Shown piece by piece: positions 25,963 through 36,932 of a stretch of 39,700 nt of DNA. The DNA is from Candidatus Desulfolinea nitratireducens (lineage in GTDB: Bacteria; Chloroflexota; Anaerolineae; Anaerolineales; Villigracilaceae), in contig JACNJN010000145.1 in the NCBI GenBank assembly GCA_014382535.1, forward strand, positions 1-39,700, in the 5' to 3' direction. Each line of letters starts with the position of its first letter. The first letter of the stretch is position 1. The position numbers and the translations under genes were made by a program. A model generated the notes under the pieces. The model was not told the origin of the DNA and did no database searches. It saw only the letters and a program-made list of their open reading frames with translations.

Positions 25963-27021
25963 ATGAGCATTAAACCTGATAAATTCCCAATGCGGGCAGT
26001 CCCCGGATATTATTCGAGTACCGAAGGTATTCAGATCGCCTTCCAGACAAATGCCAATGCCAGCGATGAAGATTTGCAGTTTTATCAGCAATTAGGTGTC
26101 GAGTGGGCTATGGTTAACATCAATAATGCTGAGCAGCACTCGCTCGAATTTTATAAAGGCCTGGTCAAACGTTTTGGTGATTACGATATCAAGATTTATC
26201 GAATAACCAACCTCGGCGTTCACAACGTGCCTGAGATCACACTCAATCTTCCCGGCCGCGATAATAAGATAGATGAATTTAAGGGTTTTATCCGTAATAT
26301 CGGCGCCGCAGGAATTAAATACAATACCTACGCCCATATGGCCAACGGGATTTGGTCTTCCCCCCGAATCGATGGGCGAGGCGGGATGAGTGCACGCCAC
26401 CTTGATATATCTAACGCTGTCGGATATTGGGATGATCATAGTTATTCTGGGGAATTGACACATGGACGGACCTATAGCGAAGAAGAATTATGGGAAAACT
26501 ATGCCTATCTGATCCGCCAGATTGCACCGGTGGCCGAAGAGGCCGGTGTACGGATCGGGATCCATCCCGATGATCCGCCAGTTTATGCATTGGGAGGCAT
26601 TCCACGCTGTATCTTTGGCAATTTTGCCGGTTATAAAAAAGCAATGGAAATTGCAGATAGCCCCAATATCGGCGTTTGTCTTTGCATTGGCTGCTGGCTG
26701 GAGGGGGGCGAAATCGGTATGGGCAATAGCGTGGTTGATGCCATAAAATATTTTGCATCAAAAAACCAGCTCTTCAAAGTTCATTTTCGGAATGTTTCAA
26801 ATCCCATGCCCGAGCCATTGGCCGAGACGCTGATCGATAATGGGTATCAGGATATGTACGATGTAATGAAGGCACTCCGCGAGGTGAAATTCGACGGGTG
26901 TATTATTCCTGACCATATTCCACAGATGTTGGGTGGGCATCGGGTGGGCGTGGCCTATTCGATTGCCTATATGCGAGCGCTGGTGCAGGCGGCGAATCAT
27001 GAGTTTGGCGGGGCTGCATAG
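25963..27021 (+). CDS. Mannonate dehydratase-like TIM-barrel protein (UxuA family), paralog 2
   Basis: IHPDDPP, CLCIGCW, VHFRNV, IIPDHIPQM. Confidence 0.83.
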   Translation: MSIKPDKFPMRAVPGYYSSTEGIQIAFQTNANASDEDLQFYQQLGVEWAMVNINNAEQHSLEFYKGLVKRFGDYDIKIYRITNLGVHNVPEITLNLPGRDNKIDEFKGFIRNIGAAGIKYNTYAHMANGIWSSPRIDGRGGMSARHLDISNAVGYWDDHSYSGELTHGRTYSEEELWENYAYLIRQIAPVAEEAGVRIGIHPDDPPVYALGGIPRCIFGNFAGYKKAMEIADSPNIGVCLCIGCWLEGGEIGMGNSVVDAIKYFASKNQLFKVHFRNVSNPMPEPLAETLIDNGYQDMYDVMKALREVKFDGCIIPDHIPQMLGGHRVGVAYSIAYMRALVQAANHEFGGAA

Positions 27022-27055
27022 AGTCGGTATTGAATGAAAAAAGTGAGAGTATCCT

Positions 27056-27706
27056 ATGAACAAAGTAATTGAGCAAATTGGAAAGCTGGGCGTCGTCCCT
27101 GTCGTAGCAATTGAGGATGCAGCCGACGCGCCCCGATTGGGTCAGGCCTTGATGGCCGGTGGTTTGCCTTGTGCAGAGATCACATTTCGTACGGCAGCAG
27201 CAGAATCGGCCATCCGTGCAATGGCTACTGAATATCCGGATATGCTGGTGGGGGCCGGAACTGTGTTGACGGTGAATCAGGCAGAAAGAGCCCTTTCCGC
27301 TGGTGCAAAATTTATCGTTACCCCTGGATTTGACGCCGCCGTTGTCGATTGGTGCCTGAGTCACGAGTTGCCGATCACTCCCGGAGTAATGACCCCGACT
27401 GAAATTAATTTGGCTCTCAATAAAGGGCTGAAGCTGTTGAAATTTTTCCCTGCGGAAGCGGCTGGTGGCATCAAAACGCTCAAGGCCATTGGTGGCCCTT
27501 ATGTCGGTGTTTCCTTTATCCCAACCGGCGGGATCGGTGTTCACAACCTGGCTGACTATTTGCGATTGCCCATGGTCCACGCTTGTGGAGGCAGTTGGCT
27601 GGTCAAAAAACAGCTGATTGCAGAGGGCGAATTTAAACAAATCGAGAAGTTAACTGCTGCCGCTGTAAAACTGGTTCAGGAAATACGAGGAGAAAATCAT
27701 GACTAA
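27056..27706 (+). CDS. eda: KDPG/KHG aldolase, paralog 1
   Basis: [22 protein letters not shown], Schiff-base region [18 protein letters not shown]. Confidence 0.92.
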   Translation: MNKVIEQIGKLGVVPVVAIEDAADAPRLGQALMAGGLPCAEITFRTAAAESAIRAMATEYPDMLVGAGTVLTVNQAERALSAGAKFIVTPGFDAAVVDWCLSHELPITPGVMTPTEINLALNKGLKLLKFFPAEAAGGIKTLKAIGGPYVGVSFIPTGGIGVHNLADYLRLPMVHACGGSWLVKKQLIAEGEFKQIEKLTAAAVKLVQEIRGENHD

Positions 27707-28745
27707 GCGCGTTGTGACTCTCGGCGAAATCATGTTGCGTTTGAAACCAGTCGGTTTTGAGCGCTTCTTTCAATCGCCGACATTGGAAGCCACCTTTGGC
27801 GGTGGTGAGGGGAATGTTGCTATATCATTGGCGAATTTTGGCCTGGACGCAGCTTTTGTGACAGCCCTGCCCATGAACCCCATTGCCGACGCCTGCATCC
27901 GATTTTTGCGCGGTTATGGTGTAAACACCGATCATATTACTCTACAGGGAGAGCGGATGGGGATCTACTTTTTGGAGGCTGGAGCCAATCAACGACCCTC
28001 GAACGTCGTCTATGATCGCGCCCATTCTTCCATTTCCACTGCCCAGGCTGCAGATTTCAACTGGGATGCCATTTTTGAAAATGCAGGTTGGTTTCATATT
28101 ACCGGCATCACACCGGCCATAAGTGAATCAGCGGCAACGTTGTCCCTGAAGGCTGTGCAGGAAGCAAAAGCACGCGGCGTCACTGTTTCCTGTGACTATA
28201 ACTTCCGCAAAAAATTGTGGAAGTATGGCAAGAGTGCTCCTGAGGTGATGGGAGAATTGGTCAAATTTGTGGATGTGGGCATCGCCAATGAAGAGGATTG
28301 TCAGCGTTCGCTGGGGGTTTCTGTGAGTGAAGGGGATTGGGAGCAGGGTGTCAGTTCAGGTGAATTGGATACAGCTCGGTATCAGGCCCTGGCAGAGAAA
28401 ATGTTTGCCACCTTCCCCAATCTGAAATATCAGGCGATCACGCTGCGTGAAAGTTTTAGCGCCAGCCATAATGGCTGGTCGGGATGTTTATTTAACGGAA
28501 ACAAATTCCTCGTCAGCCAGCGATACGATATCAAAGATATTGTGGATCGTGTCGGGGGAGGCGATTCATTTGCGGCCGGATTAATTTACGGTTTACACAC
28601 GGGAATGACAGATGAAGACGCCCTGAGCTTTTCAGTGGCAGCTTCTTGTCTGAAACATTCCATTTCCGGAGATGTAAACCTGAGTACAGTCTCTGAGGTC
28701 CAAAAACTGATGGCTGGTGATGGCTCAGGCCGAGTACAGAGGTAG
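27699..28745 (+). CDS. kdgK: PfkB-family sugar kinase, 2-keto-3-deoxygluconate kinase type, paralog 1
   Basis: [49 protein letters not shown]; start overlaps the aldolase gene. Confidence 0.88.
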   Translation: MTKRVVTLGEIMLRLKPVGFERFFQSPTLEATFGGGEGNVAISLANFGLDAAFVTALPMNPIADACIRFLRGYGVNTDHITLQGERMGIYFLEAGANQRPSNVVYDRAHSSISTAQAADFNWDAIFENAGWFHITGITPAISESAATLSLKAVQEAKARGVTVSCDYNFRKKLWKYGKSAPEVMGELVKFVDVGIANEEDCQRSLGVSVSEGDWEQGVSSGELDTARYQALAEKMFATFPNLKYQAITLRESFSASHNGWSGCLFNGNKFLVSQRYDIKDIVDRVGGGDSFAAGLIYGLHTGMTDEDALSFSVAASCLKHSISGDVNLSTVSEVQKLMAGDGSGRVQR

Positions 28746-28803
28746 CTGTCCTGTTGAATTGACTCTTCAATCCCATTCAGTATTTATAAGTAGAGGAGAA
28801 ATA

Positions 28804-29952
28804 GTGAATCAGAAACCTTTCTTTAAAATAACGGAAGACGATTTATCTCAATTTGCCAGTCCGGTATTCGTGACTTTTGGTGAAACCATGGTTCGGGATA
28901 CCCCGGCAGATAATGAACGACCAGAACGCACGCGGCAGGTTCACCTTTCCATGGCAGGGAGTGAATATACCCTGGCGATGGGACTCAGCCGCCTTGGGAT
29001 GCCTGCTGAATATATTACCCGGGTTCCGGATAATCCTTATGGTCGCGCGCTGCGAAATATTGCCCGCGAAAATGGTGTTCTGACCGATCATTTTGTGTGG
29101 GCACCCAAAACTGAACCCATTGGACGTCTGATCTATGAAATTGGTCGCACCCCCCGCAAGAATACCGGTGTTTACCAAAGAATGTACTCTGCGGCTTCAA
29201 AGTTGGATGCAGGTATGGTTGATTGGCCATCTGTCTTGAAGAATGCCCGGCTATTTCATACCTCCGGAATCACCTTTGGCTTGGCAAATCACAGTGGGTA
29301 CGATCGTAATTTCAATTATGAGGCCTTTAAAGAAGCGATGTCCGCCAAACCAAATGACTGCCTGGTTGGGATGGATTTCAACTACCGCCCGACCCTGTGG
29401 TCGCCGGATCAGGCCCGAGAATTAATGACGCCAATTGTGTCTGAACATATCGACATTTTTATCACCACAATTGAGGATATGGCTCGTTTATACGACATCG
29501 ATTGTGGCCAGTATTCGGCCAAACAGGTCGTCGATGGCGATATGGGACGACTGGAAGATGATGATATTCAAGCCTTCGCCCAGAAAGTGATGGAACTCTT
29601 TGATGTCAGGATTGTCGCCATCACCATCCGCTATCCCGACACCTTTGAACAGCATCGTTGGGAATCAGCCGCCATAGATTCGGATGGGTTTTTCTTCCGC
29701 TCCCCTGAGGTGAAACCAATCACGCTCTGGGATCGGTTGGGCGGCGGCGATACCTGGAATGCTGGATTTTATTATGGCTTACTGACCGAAGATTTTAGCC
29801 CCGCCGGGTTGACCAAAGGTGTTCTGGTTGGTGATGCCGCCACGCGCATCAAACAGACCCTGATGTTCGATCTGCCACTGATCGATAAAGCCGAAGTCGA
29901 ATCCTTAATGAAAGCCGATGCCTTTGGAGGCGGAAAGCGTACCTCTCGATAG
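28804..29952 (+). CDS. PfkB-family sugar kinase, KDG kinase type, paralog 2
   Basis: VTFGETMVRD, AGSEYTLAMGLSRLG, DFNYRPTLW, DRLGGGDTWNAGFYYG. GTG start at 28804 after AGAGGAGAA. Confidence 0.85.
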   Translation: MNQKPFFKITEDDLSQFASPVFVTFGETMVRDTPADNERPERTRQVHLSMAGSEYTLAMGLSRLGMPAEYITRVPDNPYGRALRNIARENGVLTDHFVWAPKTEPIGRLIYEIGRTPRKNTGVYQRMYSAASKLDAGMVDWPSVLKNARLFHTSGITFGLANHSGYDRNFNYEAFKEAMSAKPNDCLVGMDFNYRPTLWSPDQARELMTPIVSEHIDIFITTIEDMARLYDIDCGQYSAKQVVDGDMGRLEDDDIQAFAQKVMELFDVRIVAITIRYPDTFEQHRWESAAIDSDGFFFRSPEVKPITLWDRLGGGDTWNAGFYYGLLTEDFSPAGLTKGVLVGDAATRIKQTLMFDLPLIDKAEVESLMKADAFGGGKRTSR

Positions 29953-30058
29953 ATCTGTTTCCGGTCGAGGATTAGCAGGAGACTTGTTCTGGTCCAAAGC
30001 ATAATTGATTGAAGACAAGAGCCGTGGTCCAATTTTTATTTATTAATAGGAGATACCA

Positions 30059-30706
30059 ATGAAGAAACACGAAAAACTAGCCATCATTCGCGATACCGGC
30101 ATCATCGCCATTATGCGGGCCTCTTCATCCGATCAATTGATTACTGCGGCCGATGCCATCAAGGCAGGTGGGGTCAGGGTAATCGAAGTCACCATGACAA
30201 CGCCCGGAGCTTTAAGCGTTATTGAAAAAGCCAAAGCCAGATATGGAGATGATGTTCTTTTTGGCGCAGGGAGTGTGCTTGATCCGGAAACTGCTCGATC
30301 TGCCATCCTGGCCGGAGCTGATTTTGTGGTCGCACCTACGCTGAATCTTGCTATGGTGGCCTTGTGCAATCGCTATAGTATCCCCGTGATGCCCGGTTGT
30401 TACACTCCCACTGAAGCACTTACTGCCTGGGAAGCAGGTGCTGATATGATCAAGCTCTTTCCAGCCAGCTTTGGAGGTGCGTCCCTGGTCAAGGCGATGT
30501 TGGCGCCCCTGCCTCAACTGGAGATTGTCCCCGTTGGTGGAGTTGACCTCGATACCGCTGCCGATTTCATCCGTAAAGGGGCTGCAGCCCTTGGGGTTGG
30601 GAGCAGTTTGGTCAACCAAAAATTGCTGGATGAGGGGAACCTCGATGAGTTAACCCGCCGGGCAGAGAAGTTTATCCAGGCAGTTAAAAACGGTCGTTCT
30701 GGGTAG
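30059..30706 (+). CDS. KDPG/KHG aldolase, paralog 2
   Basis: VIEVTMTTPGAL, FGAGSVLDPETA, MIKLFPASFGG, PVGGVDLDTAADFI; SD AGGAG upstream. Confidence 0.92.
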   Translation: MKKHEKLAIIRDTGIIAIMRASSSDQLITAADAIKAGGVRVIEVTMTTPGALSVIEKAKARYGDDVLFGAGSVLDPETARSAILAGADFVVAPTLNLAMVALCNRYSIPVMPGCYTPTEALTAWEAGADMIKLFPASFGGASLVKAMLAPLPQLEIVPVGGVDLDTAADFIRKGAAALGVGSSLVNQKLLDEGNLDELTRRAEKFIQAVKNGRSG

Positions 30707-30740
30707 GAAGATTTTTTATATTTACCGTGGAGCATTTTAT

Positions 30741-31895
30741 ATGAAAATAGAAAAAGTGGATGTTTGGTTGGTGGAAGGGATCAAATATAACTGGACACTT
30801 CTGCGTATAACCACAGACAATGGTTTGACAGGCGTTGGGGAAGCCACAAACTGGCCAGGCAGCCCGCTGGTCTATCATGCCGCCAAACATCTTGGAGAAC
30901 GGATCATTGGTTTGGACCCAAGCCGTATAGACTATATCTGGTCCAAACTCTACCGCGATTTGAATTGGCTTGGACCAACAGGTGTGATGATGTGTGCCAT
31001 GTCTGGGATCGATATGGCATTATTAGACCTGAAAGCAAAATCTTTGGGAGTTCCTTGCTACGAGTTATTGGGTGGGGCATTTCGCAAGAAAATCCTGCTT
31101 TACGCAAATTACTGGTTTATCAAAGGTGGTCACAACCCTGAAGATTATGTGTGGCAAGCCAAAGAAGTTGTGGCTCAAGGGTTCACAGGGTTAAAGTTTG
31201 ACCCATTTGCACACACCAATTACCTTTTTGGAGATGACCTCAGTTCCAATTTGACCCTGACATCGGCCCAGGAAGATTTGGCCTATGATATTGTTCGGGC
31301 TGTTCGGGAAACTGTCGGCCCGGATGTTCAACTTGCGATCGAAACCCATGCCATGCTCAGCATGCCCACAGCTCTTCGAATGGCTGAGCGTCTGGCTCCC
31401 CTTAATATGATGTGGTACGAAGAACCTGTAGGCCCGGAATCAGCCAATACCCTGAAATATTTTCGTGAGCGAACCAACGTCCCGATTTGTGTGGGAGAGC
31501 GACACTACAGTCGCTGGGGTTTCCGTCCTGTTTTGGAGCAGCAGCTTGTGGACTATATTATGCCTGATATCACCCGCTGTGGTGGTCCCAGTGAACTGAA
31601 GCGCATCGCCACAATGGCCGAGACATATAATATCCAGGTCGCTCCACATAACCCCAATGGACCTCTATCGACCTTGGCCAGTGCCCATGTATGCGCCTCC
31701 ATCCCTAATTTTTTCCGCCAGGAATTTATGTTCACTGATGTCCCCTGGAGAGATACCGTTATCAGCCGCCCTCTTAATATCAAGGATGGTTATTACATTT
31801 TGGATGATACACCTGGATTAGGCGTAGACCTTGTTGATGAGGTCATGGAAGCACATCCGGGGATCACGGAAATGAAACCAGGTTTTTACGTCTAA
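30741..31895 (+). CDS. Enolase superfamily dehydratase (galactonate dehydratase-like), paralog 3
   Basis: GIDMALLDLKAKSLGVPCYELLGG, K-F-D motif (GLKFDPF), IETHAML, YEEPVGPES, GERHY, APHNPNGPLSTLAS. Confidence 0.88.
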   Translation: MKIEKVDVWLVEGIKYNWTLLRITTDNGLTGVGEATNWPGSPLVYHAAKHLGERIIGLDPSRIDYIWSKLYRDLNWLGPTGVMMCAMSGIDMALLDLKAKSLGVPCYELLGGAFRKKILLYANYWFIKGGHNPEDYVWQAKEVVAQGFTGLKFDPFAHTNYLFGDDLSSNLTLTSAQEDLAYDIVRAVRETVGPDVQLAIETHAMLSMPTALRMAERLAPLNMMWYEEPVGPESANTLKYFRERTNVPICVGERHYSRWGFRPVLEQQLVDYIMPDITRCGGPSELKRIATMAETYNIQVAPHNPNGPLSTLASAHVCASIPNFFRQEFMFTDVPWRDTVISRPLNIKDGYYILDDTPGLGVDLVDEVMEAHPGITEMKPGFYV

Positions 31896-31914
31896 AGTAG
31901 GGCGAGGCTCCTTT

Positions 31915-32607
31915 ATGAAATTATGGCAATCTGATCAGGAATTATTTGAACTGGCTCGCCGGGAATTATTTACGGCCGTTGTCGGCGATATTATGGATAC
32001 GCTCGGCCTTCAAAAACAATTTTTGCCACCCCAAATACGCCCCTTGCGCAATGATATGGTCCTCATCGGTCGTGCAATGACGGTTTTGGAAGCAGATGTT
32101 TTTTCCGCAGAAGTGGAAAATTCTGCCAATTCACTGATGGCAAAACCATTTGGATTAATGCTCGAGGCGTTGGATGATTTGAAAGCCGGAGAAGTTTACA
32201 TATGCACGGGAGCATCTCCGACCTATGCGCTTTGGGGGGAGTTGATGAGTGTCAGGGCAATCCAATTGGGTGCAGCCGGAGCAGTTCTGGATGGGTACGC
32301 CCGTGATACGGACGGGATTCTGAATCTCAATTTCCCGGCCTTTTCATACGGTTCCTATGCCCAGGATCAAGGTCCACGCGGCAAGGTAATTGATTTTCGG
32401 GTGCCTCTGGAAATCGGTGGGGTCAAAATCATGCCGGGCGATATTGTTTTTGGCGATATCGATGGCGTTTGTATCATTCCGCAAGAGGCTGAAGAAGAGG
32501 TGTTTGTCAAATCTGTCGAAAAGGCACGCGGTGAAAAGCTGGTCCGTAAAGCGATCGAGTCAGGGATGAGTGCCGCTGAGGCCTTTAATAAATTTGGAAT
32601 TATGTAG
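31915..32607 (+). CDS. RraA / HMG-aldolase family protein, paralog 2
   Basis: WGELMSVRAIQLGAAGAVLDGYARDTDGI and PGDIVFGDIDGVCIIPQEAEEEV. Confidence 0.85.
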   Translation: MKLWQSDQELFELARRELFTAVVGDIMDTLGLQKQFLPPQIRPLRNDMVLIGRAMTVLEADVFSAEVENSANSLMAKPFGLMLEALDDLKAGEVYICTGASPTYALWGELMSVRAIQLGAAGAVLDGYARDTDGILNLNFPAFSYGSYAQDQGPRGKVIDFRVPLEIGGVKIMPGDIVFGDIDGVCIIPQEAEEEVFVKSVEKARGEKLVRKAIESGMSAAEAFNKFGIM

Positions 32608-32617
32608 GGCATAGCTT

Positions 32618-33413
32618 ATGTCTCTGAAAATCGATTTGAGCGGAAAACGAGCTTTGGTCAGTGGTGTGTCCAGTGGCATTGGGAGTGGGGTTGCGCGGAT
32701 TTTAGCCCAGGCAGGTTGTGATATTTCGGGATGTGGATTAGATGAATTTGACTCAGCGGGGGCACAGCATTTTATTGAGTCTGTTGAAAAAGAGGGTGGT
32801 ATGGCAGAATATTTATCCCTTGATCTGACTGATCCAGGAGAAATTGAGCGATGGGTGAATACAGCCCGATCCACAATGGGGGGGATCGATATTATTATTT
32901 CCAACGCGGGCCGCAATATTTTTGAGGGGCTGGAAAATTGCACTAATGCTGCCTGGGAAGAATGCATGAATCTGAATTTGGCTTCGCATTGGCGTTTGGC
33001 AAAATCTGCATACCCATATTTAAAGGAAAGTGGGCGGGGCGTTTTTATTATTACAACATCTAATCATGCCTTCAATACAATTCCAGACTGCTTTCCATAT
33101 AATATTGCTAAAGCCGGGCTGGTGGCCATGGTGCAATCTTTGGCTATTGAGTGGGGACCCCATATTCGCGCAGTTGGCATTGCTCCTGGCTTTGTTGATA
33201 CACCGGCTGGCCGCAACTGGTTCAACACCTTTGCAGATCCAGATGCCGAGTTAGCCAGAACAAAAGCCTCCCATCCGGTTAATCGAATTTGTTCCGTTGA
33301 GGAGATTGGTGCTTTGGCTGCTTTTTTGGCCAGCGAATGGGGGGGATTTATTTCTGGCACTACAATTTTGGCGGACGGTGGTCGCTCCGCTTTAATGCAG
33401 GATGGTGAAGGAT

Positions 33414-33430
<17 letters not shown>
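32618..33430 (+). CDS. Short-chain dehydrogenase/reductase
   Basis: SGVSSGIGSG, SNAGRN, YNIAKAG (YxxxK), C-terminal ISGTTILADGGRS. Confidence 0.9.
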
Positions 33431-35871
<2,441 letters not shown>

Positions 35872-35952
35872 TGAGGAATCTGAAGACAAAATTGAGGATG
35901 TTTACGAGGAAGGTTCTCAATTTAAATGTATTGGGCAATAAAGGACAATATA

Positions 35953-36717
35953 ATGATTCTTGACCGCTTCAAACTTGATAATAAAGTTGCCCTCGTTACT
36001 GGAGCTGGTCGTGGACTTGGGCAGGGGATGGCAATTGCCCTGGCTGAAGCAGGTGCCGATGTGGCCGGGTTGGGATCCGGCTCCCTGGACGAAACCGCTG
36101 ACCGAGTAAAGACTCTTGGAAGGCGCTTCCTGCCGCTTAAAGTCAATTTACTCGAAGCAAATGCTGATGACCTGAACAAAGTGGTTGGACGGGTGGTGGC
36201 CGATTTGGGGAGGCTGGATATTCTGGTTAACAACGCCGGCATCATCCGTCGCGCCCCGGTGCTGGAATTCAGCGAGCAGGACTGGGACGATGTGATCCAG
36301 GTAAACCTGAAAGCCGTCTTCCTGCTCTCCCAGGCCGCCGGGCGAGTCATGGTTGAATATGGGCAGGGCAAAATTATCAACATCGCCTCGATGCTCTCCT
36401 TCCAGGGTGGCATTCGGGTAGCCTCGTACACCGCCTCAAAAGGTGGCGTGGCGGGCATTACCCGACTGATGGCAAATGAGCTCGCCCCAAAGGGTATTAA
36501 TATCAATGCTATCGCCCCAGGCTATATGGCTACTGATATTACCGAGACATTGCGAGCGGACCCAGAGCGTGGCCCAGCGATCCTTGACCGTATTCCGGCT
36601 GGGCGCTGGGGAAACCCCGACGACTTAAAGGGAGCGGTTATTTTCCTTGCATCTCCTGCGTCAGACTATGTGAACGGCGCCATTGTGCCGGTAGATGGTG
36701 GTTGGCTGACTCGCTAA
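35953..36717 (+). CDS. kduD: SDR, KduD / 2-deoxy-D-gluconate 3-dehydrogenase-like
   Basis: VTGAGRGLGQGMAIALAEAGADV, NNAGIIRRAPVLEFSEQDWDDVIQVNLKAVF, YTASKGG, NAIAPGYMATDIT, VNGAIVPVDGGWLTR. Confidence 0.82.
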   Translation: MILDRFKLDNKVALVTGAGRGLGQGMAIALAEAGADVAGLGSGSLDETADRVKTLGRRFLPLKVNLLEANADDLNKVVGRVVADLGRLDILVNNAGIIRRAPVLEFSEQDWDDVIQVNLKAVFLLSQAAGRVMVEYGQGKIINIASMLSFQGGIRVASYTASKGGVAGITRLMANELAPKGININAIAPGYMATDITETLRADPERGPAILDRIPAGRWGNPDDLKGAVIFLASPASDYVNGAIVPVDGGWLTR

Positions 36718-36932
36718 TAAGAACCAGGTCACGGAAAACGACGGAAGAAACTGCGAAATCTCTAACCTTCAGGTTTACCAAATCGTTTCCCAGCATAATT
36801 CCAGACCAGACAATCTTAATCCAAAGTCGATAAACATAAAAAAATACCCGCGAGAAATAATATTTTGGCTCTATCAATACCCCACCGTGTATAATAATTT
36901 ATTGCTTGTAATCTTTAATAAAAGGCCAACTT

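Noticed and set aside
26903-27640. 245-aa minus-strand ORF
   Set aside because: Antisense to UxuA-like 2 and the Eda-like gene; no motif, no start context.
36860-36900. Promoter before the diol dehydratase (TTGGCT ... TATAAT)
   Set aside because: TATAAT at 36890-36895 is good but the -35 spacing is about 19 nt and weak; not listed as a feature.
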